Assembly (NCBI RefSeq): GCF_004348825.1 | Contig: NZ_SMJU01000001.1 | Span: forward strand, 516,522 to 580,521 | Length of the DNA: 64,000 nucleotides | Direction: 5' to 3' | Source: Arundinibacter roseus | GTDB lineage: Bacteria > Bacteroidota > Bacteroidia > Cytophagales > Spirosomataceae | In this document: piece after piece, positions 9,260 through 17,592 of the stretch | Numbering within the stretch: the first letter of the stretch is position 1 | Layout: each line of letters begins with the position of its first letter | The notes under the pieces: model-generated | Database searches by the model: none | What the model was told of the DNA's origin: nothing | What the model saw: the letters and a program-made list of their open reading frames with translations, nothing else | Program-made: the position numbers and the translations under genes

Positions 9260-9650
9260 TTGTAGATTATCTTGATAAAGACGACATTGTCTTCATAAAT
9301 AAAAGAACAGTATCAGAGCATGGAGGCAATTTTATGCCTCCGGCAAATTTCCTCCATGAAGAAAATCTGGATTACCTGTTGGAAGCCGTACAGGCTGAGA
9401 TGTTTGGCGAGCCGCTGTATCAGCTGCGTTGTACTGCCTCAACATCATTGGCAATCACATATTCACCGATGGCAACAAACGTACCGGGCTTGGGGCAGCT
9501 CTTGCATTCCTAAAATTGAATGGAATGCGTTTGGATAAAAGCATGTCTAATGAATATCTGTATGAGTTTATCATTCGGACCGCCTCCGGCCAATCGAGCC
9601 TGGACGAATGCCGATTCTGGTTTGCATCGCATGTAGTAGCTACATCCTAA
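9256..9650 (+). pseudogene. Doc/Fic-type toxin, frameshifted
   Basis: Doc toxins inactivate targets such as EF-Tu by phosphorylation using the Fic fold. The N-terminal part (MIVDYLDKDDIVFINKRTV through MFGEPLY) reads in the frame of 9256. The catalytic part, with the full Fic motif HIFTDGNKRTG and the following helix, reads in another frame (from about 9423). Between Tyr of GEPLY (codon ending 9420) and AALYCLNIIGN (from 9423) only two bases remain, whereas related proteins have about six residues there. The simplest reading is a small deletion, roughly 16 bp, that broke the frame. Without recoding, translation gives an 85-residue product lacking the active site. A sequencing error is less likely because of the missing residues. 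Confidence 0.75.
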
Positions 9651-9978
9651 GTTTTTCAAAAACAATTTCTTCTGAATTTTCAAGTTTTTTGTACTAACCT
9701 TGTAATAAATTATAGGTTACTTTTTATACAAATAAAATTGTATACAATAGATACTTATTTTTTCATAAAAAACACTTTTTACTCACCTGATTTTAGATCT
9801 ATTTCCTAAGTACCAGATACATAATTTTTGTTTTATTGAATTAAACAAATAAAAATTATCAATAATCATTTAATATAAGCCAACAAACCTACGCTACATT
9901 TTGTTATTTAAGATAAAGATAAATAACTTACATTTACATATTTTTTAAATCAAAGCACTCACTAAATATAACTTACCG
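9651..9978. other. AT-rich intergenic region
   Basis: About 330 bp, very AT-rich, between the Doc remnant and the first LuxR-type gene. I see no ORF, no RNA gene and no convincing hairpin. It probably holds the promoter of the following regulator, but no TAnnTTTG match stands out. Confidence 0.4.
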
Positions 9979-10755
9979 GTGATTTTAGATGATTCGATCA
10001 GTTCTATTCTTAATTACTGGGAAACGCTCAATCCTCGTTTTTCAGATCAGGAGTTAGAAAAGGCCATTCTACCTTTAAAAAACTTCGGGCAGTTGTCGCA
10101 GTTGACAGAAGGCTACAAAGCTTTTCTGAATACCCGCAGCAAAAGTACCCTGATAGCTTTTGGTGAGAGTGATTATCTGTTGGGTATCCCTACCTACATT
10201 TTTCATAATGACCCAATCCGGATATTGGTAAGTAAACTGAGTAGCTCTGCCCAACAAGATCTACATTTTCTACTCAATGAACTAGGCCGCCACCTTCATC
10301 AAAAGCAACTTGCTCCGTCTGCGATGCAGGAGATAACTCTGGGTGGAGTGGAGATATGGAGTAGTCATCTGGTTAAAAAGAAATTGCTCATCAGGCTACG
10401 TTCGTTAATGAAAGATGCAGATCACACACCTGCGCTTGCGCTACTTTCTATATGGGATGTTTCTCATCTGATGCGCCCTGCTGCCTGTTGGGGAAAGTTT
10501 GTTGTGAAGCAGGGCGCTGATACGCAGCTGCTCTTTTCGAGAGAGGGTAAATCTTTCGAGAAAAACATTTTCACAACGCGGGAATCAGCCATTATGCAAC
10601 AGTTCATGAAGCAGAAAAGTAATGAATACATTGCCCGAAAATTTGAAATCAGCCTTCATACGGTGTGGCAGCATCAAAAAAACATGATTGCCAAAACGGG
10701 TACGATCAATCGTACTTCTCTGATATCCTTAGCTCAGATTGCCGATATTGCCTAA
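9979..10755 (+). CDS. LuxR-type (GerE HTH) transcriptional regulator, first of a pair
   Basis: A 258-residue regulator. The last 65 residues form a GerE-type helix-turn-helix: FTTRESAIMQQFMKQKSNEY leads into IARKFEISLHTVWQHQKNMI. The N-terminal 190 residues are an unrecognised sensory or dimerisation part without membrane segments. The start is a GTG at 9979; no in-frame ATG is closer to a plausible start. Its HTH resembles that of the next gene (both have HTV-QH-KNMIA followed by a T-LI-LA stretch), so the two are likely paralogues from a tandem duplication. Only 16 bp separate it from the second gene. The signal is unknown. Confidence 0.75.
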   Translation: MILDDSISSILNYWETLNPRFSDQELEKAILPLKNFGQLSQLTEGYKAFLNTRSKSTLIAFGESDYLLGIPTYIFHNDPIRILVSKLSSSAQQDLHFLLNELGRHLHQKQLAPSAMQEITLGGVEIWSSHLVKKKLLIRLRSLMKDADHTPALALLSIWDVSHLMRPAACWGKFVVKQGADTQLLFSREGKSFEKNIFTTRESAIMQQFMKQKSNEYIARKFEISLHTVWQHQKNMIAKTGTINRTSLISLAQIADIA

Positions 10756-10771
10756 TCAACTAACTATACAC

Positions 10772-11590
10772 ATGCCCGACAACTTCGCCATAAAGCAGAA
10801 ACGTTTCCCGATTCCTCCCGAGAGTGGCTTGACTGGTATGATCCCTATACCTAAGGAGTCTCAAAAAGTCATTCCCATTTCTTACCCTTTGCCCGAAGGG
10901 CTCGACCTGCCGGGAGAATTTTCGACTTTTCAACTAACAGATATACTGCACGGGGCTGTGCTATTGGCAGATAGCGCTACGCTGCACGTACATCCAACGT
11001 CCAACGGAACAACCCACTTTTTGGGAAGAACCCTGGATGAATCTATCCTGACTTATTTATATAAAAATGCCACAATTGAGCAATTTCATGTAGTCGACCA
11101 GCTGGCTCAATGGCTAGACATGCACAAAGCACAGATTCCCTTTTTTTATAAAGACAAATTTGAACTTATCGTGAGCGGCATCAAAATTCAGCATGCAGAC
11201 GGGCATTGGGTAAGCCTGCACGCACATGTGATTCCGTATCATGGTTCCAAAAAACCAACAGCAACTTTCTGCATTACGCTGCGCGAAATTACCTACCTTC
11301 TAGACTCGCGGGACGTGTGGGCGCGGCTTAGCTTTGGCGGCCTCGAAAAGACAGCCTTTGCCTGGCATTCGTCCTACGAAATTCAAAAGAATAAAGACCT
11401 GCTGAGTGACCGCGAAAAACAGATTTTGTTTTTGATCCGGCAACAAAAAACCGATCAGGAGATCGGCGACCTCCTGTATATCAGCAAACATACGGTGCAT
11501 CAGCATCGCAAAAACATGATTGCACGGCTGGGAGTCGTCGACTCTACTGCCCTGATTGAACTTGCCCTGCTGACTCGCTTACTGAACTAA
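10772..11590 (+). CDS. LuxR-type (GerE HTH) transcriptional regulator, second of a pair
   Basis: A 272-residue regulator, starting at ATG 10772. An earlier in-frame ATG at 10739 overlaps the end of the preceding gene and is less likely. The C-terminal HTH is LLSDREKQILFLIRQQKTDQ followed by EIGDLLYISKHTVHQHRKNM, a clear GerE pattern. The middle of the protein looks like a PAS-type fold (WVSLHAHVIPY, FCITLREITYL), so it may sense a small ligand or partner. It sits 16 bp after its paralogue and overlaps the convergent sigma-factor gene by 12 bp at the stop codons. Likely cotranscribed with the first regulator. Confidence 0.75.
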   Translation: MPDNFAIKQKRFPIPPESGLTGMIPIPKESQKVIPISYPLPEGLDLPGEFSTFQLTDILHGAVLLADSATLHVHPTSNGTTHFLGRTLDESILTYLYKNATIEQFHVVDQLAQWLDMHKAQIPFFYKDKFELIVSGIKIQHADGHWVSLHAHVIPYHGSKKPTATFCITLREITYLLDSRDVWARLSFGGLEKTAFAWHSSYEIQKNKDLLSDREKQILFLIRQQKTDQEIGDLLYISKHTVHQHRKNMIARLGVVDSTALIELALLTRLLN

Positions 11591-12190
11591 CTCTCTAAAA
11601 ATAACCGCAGACGACGGAATACTCTCCCGGAGTTTTTTCAGGCATTTCTTTTTCATCCGTATGGTAGCGGGAAGATTGTAGATCCGCATTTTACGGTCAA
11701 TTTCACTATCGTTCAGGTTGTCGATGCATATCAGATGCAGCATTTCGCGGTAGTGCGGTTCCTGCTGTGAAATATGCTTCATGAGCAGCTTTTTGAGAGC
11801 AATGCTCGTTTCTTCGGGCAGATCGCTCGGTTCGGTTTCTGCCAAAGTATCGCTTACTTCTTCAATGGATACGCAGGGGTTTTCGCTGAAAAACTGAATC
11901 GTTCGACGAGCTTTATTTCGAAAAATTCCGCAAAAGTAGGTTGCGAGCCGGGCATCTTCCCGAAACTGATCCTTTTGAAGGTTTTCAATCAAGGTCAGAA
12001 AACTATCCATAAACAAATCCTCAAAGAGGCTGTCACGGTCGGGGGCGTCAATCCGGAACTGCATACTGAGAGCCTGACGATGCTTCGTACAGGCAGTAAA
12101 TAAGGCCTCTATTGCCTTACTACGGGACATTTCATCTCCTTTCAACGCCTGAATAAGGAGTTGATCCGGTGGTATCGGTGCGTTTTTCAT
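11579..12190 (-). CDS. ECF-like sigma-70 family factor
   Basis: A 203-residue protein with the two conserved parts of small sigma factors. Region 2 covers about residues 45-105, including DLFMDSFLTLIENL and ATYFCGIFRNKARR; region 4 covers about 138-192, ending in PATIRMKKKCLKKLRE. Such factors direct RNA polymerase to a few envelope or stress promoters. No anti-sigma factor gene is adjacent on either side, which is common for this type in Bacteroidota. The 3' end overlaps the LuxR-type gene on the other strand by 12 bp. A TACCTTTG element lies about 42 bp upstream of the ATG. Confidence 0.7.
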   Translation of the reverse strand: MKNAPIPPDQLLIQALKGDEMSRSKAIEALFTACTKHRQALSMQFRIDAPDRDSLFEDLFMDSFLTLIENLQKDQFREDARLATYFCGIFRNKARRTIQFFSENPCVSIEEVSDTLAETEPSDLPEETSIALKKLLMKHISQQEPHYREMLHLICIDNLNDSEIDRKMRIYNLPATIRMKKKCLKKLRESIPSSAVIFRELVQ

Positions 12191-12495
12191 TACTTAAAAG
12201 GGCGCTATTCATTGGGAGTTTACATTGGCAACAAAGGTAAGTCCCAATACGGAACCATAAACTACCCAAAAAGGGTATTTTGCAATTCAGTTTACATACA
12301 TATGTGCAATTTTTAATACCTTATACATCAGAACATTAACCCGTAATTTCTATCATTTGGCTTTTTTTCTGCCTTTAAAAAAAAGAACTGCCTGGTACTA
12401 AAGAACAGAAGGGAATATTTAACTCTCTGATTACGTATACATTAGGATACAAATCAGAGGATCTATATTACTTTATTAGTGTGTGTGTAGTTCTT
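12191..12495. other. Intergenic region upstream of the large histidine kinase
   Basis: About 300 bp between the leftward sigma-factor gene and the orphan hairpin at 12496. It is AT-rich and without an ORF. It contains the sigma-gene -7 element at 12232-12239 and must hold any rightward promoter feeding the hairpin. Confidence 0.4.
12232..12239 (-). promoter_or_regulatory. Candidate -7 element of the sigma-factor gene
   Basis: On the minus strand this reads TACCTTTG, a full match to TAnnTTTG, about 42 bp before the ATG at 12190. No matching TTG is found 20 bp upstream. Confidence 0.45.
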
Positions 12496-12550
12496 AAAGG
12501 TGTAAACGACAAATAGGTGATCATAAGCACCATGGGTTTACACCTTTTTT
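12496..12550 (+). terminator. Orphan terminator-like hairpin upstream of the large kinase
   Basis: A perfect 12-bp stem, AAAGGTGTAAAC (12496-12507) with GTTTACACCTTT (12536-12547), encloses a smaller GGTG/CACC stem (12516-12519 with 12528-12531) and runs into T6 at 12545-12550. No rightward gene lies between 11590 and here, so it must end a leader transcript of the kinase or a short untranslated RNA. Confidence 0.65.
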
Positions 12551-12649
12551 GTTTTTCCAGGAAAGCGCTAACGGGTCAGGCTGATAAACACAAAACTCTT
12601 TTTTGTAAAGAAAAGAGCTGTGAAGGAGAACGATACAGGTAAACCAAGC

Positions 12650-15600
12650 ATGGTACAGACTATACAAATACTATATATTCAGCAGACTCCACCCCCTCGG
12701 TTGGATGAGCTAATGCAGGAAGCTGCTCCTGAGGCAACTTTACAGTATCAGCAGGTACTTAATTTCCAGGAATTGCCTGATACGGATGCAGCCCTGATTA
12801 TTTGCTACCAAGAGGCCGCTATTACCAAAACAACTTTTGCATCAATTCCCCGGCAACTTCTGATAGCTGTACCGCTGATTCTGATTACGCCTCATCCACA
12901 ACCCTACATTCAGGAGCAGTGGCCCGCCTTTGGGTTTCAGGATTATCTTTCGCTCCACACAGCTACCGCATCTCAGGTAAAGGCTACGATACATGCTGCT
13001 TTGGGCCGGATTGCCTGTCTCAGGCAGTTGGCACAGGAGACAAATTCACAGGCTAAATCTACGGGCGAGCACACATTTCCTGGCAAAAGTACCCTTGAAG
13101 AACTTGTGGCAAGTATTTCCACCGAATTTATCAGCCTTCGAGCCGACGGACTGGATCGTACGATTGATAAATCACTGGAATTGGTAGGCCGCGTAGTGGA
13201 TGTCGACCGCGTGTACATTTTTCTCTATCATACCAAAGCAGCAACGATGAGCTGCATGTACGAATGGTGTGGGGAAGGTATTTCGGTCGAAAAAGACAAC
13301 CTCAAAGACCTTCCGATTGATCTTTTCCCCTGGTGGAATGCACAACAGCACCTGGGCAATATTATTAATTTATTTGAACTTGACGATCTTCCGCCGCAGG
13401 CAGTTCAGGAAAAGGAGATTCTGGAAGCGCAGTATATTCTTTCCCTGCTGGTCATGCCGCTCACTTTTGAAGGCCGTGCCATTGGTTTTGTGGGCTACGA
13501 TTCCGTGAAACATCACCGCCGGTGGGTTGAAAAGGAAATTCGACTGTTGAAATCTTTTTCAGAAATAATTTCAAACGCACTCAAAAGGCGTGAATATGAA
13601 TCTGAACTGAAAAAACACGGCTTTGAATCGATCTTTTTTGCTACGGTTGACCTCCACGCAATTCTGGATCATCAGGGCGAGTTTCTGATGGTAAATAAAT
13701 CCTGGGAAACCGAACTATCTGAAAAAGAATTGGTTGAAAAATACATTTGGGATTTCCTTCCGTCGGTAGCAGCCGGGCAAATGAAGCAACAATGGCAGGA
13801 AATGCTCGACTTGTCGGAATCTCGGTTTCTGGTTACAGAATGGGTCGGAACTACCGGAGAAAAGCGACTCATGGAGTGGAAAATGGTACCCGACGAAAAC
13901 TCCCTGGTTATTATGGTGGCCCGCGATATAACCACAAGGCAGGAAGTAGAGAATCAACTAGCGCTGGCCGGGGAGCGGCTCCGATTGGCTACACAGGCAG
14001 CCAAACAGGGCGTGTGGGAATGGGACATCAAAAACAATCATCTCATTTGGGATGAGTATATGTTTGAACTTTACGGGGTTCTGGAAAGTGAATTTTCATC
14101 AAACTTAGAAGATTGGCTTCTTACTATTCATCCCGACGATCGTGATGAACAGGTTCAGGAGGTCTCCAAAACGCTGGAAGACGGATTGGGCGTATTTGAT
14201 ACAGCCTTCCGAATTATCAAATACGGGGAAATCCGGCATTTGCTCGGCAAGGGCATGCTTTTATTCGATGAAAATAAACAACCCGACCGGCTCATTGGTA
14301 TCAACTGGGACGTAACCAATGAACATCTGACCCGGCAAAAGCTGAGACAGAGCGAGGAAAAATACCGCGCTCTGGTCAACAACCTGAGTGAAGTCGTATT
14401 TCAGACTACGCCCGACGGCCGATGGGTATTTCTCAGTCAGGCATGGGAACGCTGCATGGGCTATGCGGTAGAAGATACCCTACAGCGCCAAGTGGAAGAC
14501 TTTCTGATGTATCCCGAAGAAGACAGCCTGGGGCTACACCACCAAATTCAGACCATTAAAGATGAGCGCCTTCTGAACGTAAAAATTGAGGTGAGGTTTC
14601 GCCACAAAAACGGTCATAAGTGCTGGATGGAGGTCTTTGCCAACGCAATTGAGGAACAGGGAAAAGTGGTCGGAATTGTGGGTACGATGCTGGATATTTC
14701 GGCACAGAAAAAGGCACAAAAAGAACTTCATTTAACTGAACAGCGTTTCAGCGCCATTTTTCATTCGTCTATTCATTTCATCGGACTTATGGAGCCCGAC
14801 GGGCGAATGATTGAGGTAAACCAAACGGCTATGCGTTTTGCCGGCCATGCGGATGCAACGAGCATTATTGGCAAACCGTTCTGGGAAGGGCCGTGGTGGC
14901 GTCACAAGCCAGAACTTATTCAGCAACTTAGAAAGTCCGTAGAAGAAGCAGCTCAGGGAAAAACCGTACGCTATGACATGGAGGTTATTGGCGTACACGA
15001 TATCGTCCGTACCATCGACTTTTCGATCAAGCCCATGTACGATCAGGGGGGTAAGGTATACATGCTCATCCCGGAAGGACGAGACATAACCGAAATTCTC
15101 CAAACCCAACAAAAACTGGCGACCAACGAAAATATACTTCGGGAACTTACCGAAAATGTAGATGAAATCTTTTGGGTACATTCCAAGCGTCCATTCAGGC
15201 TATTGTTCGTCAATCGAATGTATGAAGAAATCCTTGGCCGGACGCGTCAGGAACTTTATGACGACCCTCTTTCGTGCATGGCCGATATTGCCGAAACACA
15301 TCGCCAACTCGCTCAGGATACGCTCATGCGCTATGTTGCAGGTGAAAGCATAGACGAAGAATTTCTGATCGTTCCGCCTGCTCAGTCACCCCGTTGGATC
15401 AGACTCCGCACGTTTAACATTACCAATGAGGACGGACAAATCGTCCGGCAAATGGGCATAGCCACTAATATTTCGGATCGAAAAGAAAAAGAGCTGATGT
15501 TGCAAAATGCTCTTGAACAGGAAAAAGAACTGAACCGCCAAAAATCGCAGTTTGTGGCCACGGCTTCGCATCAGTTCCGGACACCGCTTACCTCCATTCA

Positions 15601-16255
15601 GTCGAGTGTAGAAATTCTAAAACTTTTGTCTAAACAGCAACTCAACAGCCCACCGGACCTCATTGGGCATTATTTGCAGGTCATTGAAGGAGAAATAATA
15701 AAATTCCGTGAACTCATGACCGACATTTTGACTCTTGGCAGCATCGAAAACGGAAAGGTTCCGTTCACACCCAATTATCATCATGTGGTGCAGATATGCC
15801 GGGAAATTGTGGAATCTTACTTTATGCACGAGGAGGAATGCCGAATCGTGTGCCATTTCCCGGAGGAAGAAATTCCGATATTTTGTGATCAAAAACTAAT
15901 TCGGCACTGCGTCATGAACCTGCTGTCCAATGCCGTAAAATTCTCCAACGGAAAAGTAGAGTTAACCATAGAATTTGATGAAACAGAGGTTTCCATTCGT
16001 ATTAAAGATCAGGGAATCGGAATCGATGAGCTGGAACTTCCGTTTTTGTTCGATTCCTTTTACCGGGCCAAAAACGCCACCAATATTCAGGGGACCGGGC
16101 TGGGGCTAACCATCACCAAACAATTTGTAGAAATTCATGAGGGTAAGATATATGTAGAATCCGTTCTCAATCAAGGTACTTGCTTTACCATTGTTTTGCC
16201 TATTCTGCCGATCCACGAAAACCCTCCGATGGATCAGTCTTTACTTTACGTATAA
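12650..16255 (+). CDS. Large GAF/multi-PAS sensor histidine kinase
   Basis: About 1201 residues from ATG 12650; a GTG at 12620 would add ten. No membrane segment is visible. The first 130 residues resemble a receiver fold (IQILYIQ, ALIICYQ, PLILITP, GFQDYL) but lack the phospho-acceptor aspartate and switch lysine. A GAF domain follows (about 147-325), then five PAS modules (about 322-432, 443-560, 571-688, 698-813, 830-943). The HisKA motif TASHQFRTPLTS carries His974 and the ATPase has NLLSNAVKF, DQGIGID and GTGLGLTI. A receiver-kinase fusion gene follows 129 bp downstream and is its likely partner. An orphan terminator upstream hints at attenuation. Confidence 0.88.
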   Translation: MVQTIQILYIQQTPPPRLDELMQEAAPEATLQYQQVLNFQELPDTDAALIICYQEAAITKTTFASIPRQLLIAVPLILITPHPQPYIQEQWPAFGFQDYLSLHTATASQVKATIHAALGRIACLRQLAQETNSQAKSTGEHTFPGKSTLEELVASISTEFISLRADGLDRTIDKSLELVGRVVDVDRVYIFLYHTKAATMSCMYEWCGEGISVEKDNLKDLPIDLFPWWNAQQHLGNIINLFELDDLPPQAVQEKEILEAQYILSLLVMPLTFEGRAIGFVGYDSVKHHRRWVEKEIRLLKSFSEIISNALKRREYESELKKHGFESIFFATVDLHAILDHQGEFLMVNKSWETELSEKELVEKYIWDFLPSVAAGQMKQQWQEMLDLSESRFLVTEWVGTTGEKRLMEWKMVPDENSLVIMVARDITTRQEVENQLALAGERLRLATQAAKQGVWEWDIKNNHLIWDEYMFELYGVLESEFSSNLEDWLLTIHPDDRDEQVQEVSKTLEDGLGVFDTAFRIIKYGEIRHLLGKGMLLFDENKQPDRLIGINWDVTNEHLTRQKLRQSEEKYRALVNNLSEVVFQTTPDGRWVFLSQAWERCMGYAVEDTLQRQVEDFLMYPEEDSLGLHHQIQTIKDERLLNVKIEVRFRHKNGHKCWMEVFANAIEEQGKVVGIVGTMLDISAQKKAQKELHLTEQRFSAIFHSSIHFIGLMEPDGRMIEVNQTAMRFAGHADATSIIGKPFWEGPWWRHKPELIQQLRKSVEEAAQGKTVRYDMEVIGVHDIVRTIDFSIKPMYDQGGKVYMLIPEGRDITEILQTQQKLATNENILRELTENVDEIFWVHSKRPFRLLFVNRMYEEILGRTRQELYDDPLSCMADIAETHRQLAQDTLMRYVAGESIDEEFLIVPPAQSPRWIRLRTFNITNEDGQIVRQMGIATNISDRKEKELMLQNALEQEKELNRQKSQFVATASHQFRTPLTSIQSSVEILKLLSKQQLNSPPDLIGHYLQVIEGEIIKFRELMTDILTLGSIENGKVPFTPNYHHVVQICREIVESYFMHEEECRIVCHFPEEEIPIFCDQKLIRHCVMNLLSNAVKFSNGKVELTIEFDETEVSIRIKDQGIGIDELELPFLFDSFYRAKNATNIQGTGLGLTITKQFVEIHEGKIYVESVLNQGTCFTIVLPILPIHENPPMDQSLLYV

Positions 16256-16294
16256 AAATAGTTACACAATCGCACACTTTTAAAACATCCATTC

Positions 16295-16327
16295 TTTCCA
16301 CACATTCCCAGGGGGTATGTGTGGAAA
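16295..16327. promoter_or_regulatory. Long perfect hairpin between kinase and response-regulator genes
   Basis: TTTCCACACAT (16295-16305) pairs with ATGTGTGGAAA (16317-16327), 11 bp with an 11-base loop. No T run follows, so it is not a standard terminator. It may set the expression ratio of the two genes, protect the mRNA, or be an operator. Confidence 0.45.
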
Positions 16328-16384
16328 CCCGTTTGTATGCATGTAAACTTAGTTAATTAGTACAATTAAAAATTCTCCAACAAC

Positions 16385-17482
16385 ATGAAAGAGAAAATAC
16401 TCATAATCGAAGATGAAAAAGTAATTCGTGAGAATGTAGCGTTTTTGTTAAACGCCTCCGGTTTTGAGGTTAGCACGGCACCAAATGGCAGCGAAGGCAT
16501 CAAACACGCCTCGCAATTTCAGCCCGATTTGATCCTGTGTGACATCATGATGCCCGAAATGGATGGCTTTGAGGTAATTGATCAAATTCGTCAAAATAAA
16601 GCTCTGGCCATGGTTCCCTTTATTTTTCTGACCGCCAAAAGTGAACTTTCGGATATGCGCAAAGGCATGATTTTGGGCGCCGACGACTACCTGACCAAAC
16701 CCTTCACACTCGAAGAATTGCTGGGGGCCATCGAAGCCCGGCTGCGCCGTCGCATTGTCATTGATCAGGTCGTTCAGCAACGCATTCAGCATATTTACAA
16801 CAACCTCAACAATAACTCGACCCATGAATTTAACACCTCGCTCAACAGCATCATGGGGTTCACGGAGTTTCTGAAAGACCACTACCCAACCCTGGATGAG
16901 AGCGAGATTCAGGAGATGTTTGACATGGTGCTGGTCTCATCCAATCGTTTGAAGCGCAACCTGGAAAGCCTCATGATGTTTTCTGAAATTCAGGCACTCA
17001 CTTCTTCACCAGACACACCAATTCCTTCCTTAGGAACAAGTACCATCAATCAGAATTTTGTACAGACGGTCTGGCAGGAAGTTTCGCATTCTTTCGAAAA
17101 CGTTCATCCTGCGTTTGAGCTGCATGTAGAAGAAGCTGATTTGCCATTGGATGCGCGATTTCTAAAAAAAATTCTGGTAGAAGTATTCGACAATGCGATT
17201 CGTTATGCCCAATCGGAGCCCGTTGTACAGGTTACAGGGCGTCCTACACTAGCGGGCTATTTACTTTCGATTCAGGATAACGGGCAGGGATTTGAAGAGG
17301 AAGAGCTGTCAAAAATCCTTCCTTTTCACCAGTTTGAGCGTGTCGTTCAGGAAAAACAAGGCCTTGGGCTAGGGCTCTACCTCAGTCGATTACTCATAGA
17401 AAGCATTGGCGGAAGTTTAGTCATTTCAGGTAAAACAGACGGAGAAACCCAGGTGCAGCTTTCGTTTCCCCGCACATCCTGA
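16385..17482 (+). CDS. Receiver domain fused to a histidine-kinase core
   Basis: A 365-residue protein. Residues 1-123 are a complete receiver: acidic pocket IIEDE, phospho-acceptor Asp53 in LCDIMMPEMDG, and Lys105 in DYLTKPF. Instead of an output DNA-binding domain it continues into a HisKA-like helix with His147 (STHEFNTSLNS), then an ATPase with FDNAIRYA, DNGQGFEEE and QGLGLGLYL. This receiver-first architecture suggests a phosphorelay step that receives phosphate from one kinase and acts as a kinase itself. It follows the large GAF/PAS kinase, so the two probably form one relay. No DNA-binding output partner is adjacent; the two LuxR-type regulators upstream lack receivers. Confidence 0.85.
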   Translation: MKEKILIIEDEKVIRENVAFLLNASGFEVSTAPNGSEGIKHASQFQPDLILCDIMMPEMDGFEVIDQIRQNKALAMVPFIFLTAKSELSDMRKGMILGADDYLTKPFTLEELLGAIEARLRRRIVIDQVVQQRIQHIYNNLNNNSTHEFNTSLNSIMGFTEFLKDHYPTLDESEIQEMFDMVLVSSNRLKRNLESLMMFSEIQALTSSPDTPIPSLGTSTINQNFVQTVWQEVSHSFENVHPAFELHVEEADLPLDARFLKKILVEVFDNAIRYAQSEPVVQVTGRPTLAGYLLSIQDNGQGFEEEELSKILPFHQFERVVQEKQGLGLGLYLSRLLIESIGGSLVISGKTDGETQVQLSFPRTS

Positions 17483-17541
17483 CCTTGAATTAAACCAAAA
17501 AGCTTTGGGGAAAATCGACCGGCAAAACCGCAAGTTTCGGA

Positions 17542-17572
17542 TTGTGAGCCTTTGCGCAGGGCTGTATCTTTG
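17542..17572 (+). promoter_or_regulatory. Promoter of the AraC/methyltransferase fusion gene
   Basis: TTG at 17542-17544, 20 bp, then TATCTTTG at 17565-17572, 20 bp before the ATG. The same spacing occurs upstream of the tRNA-Pro gene and the small gene at 59778. Confidence 0.7.
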
Positions 17573-17592
17573 CTGAAAATCCTGTTGTAAAA

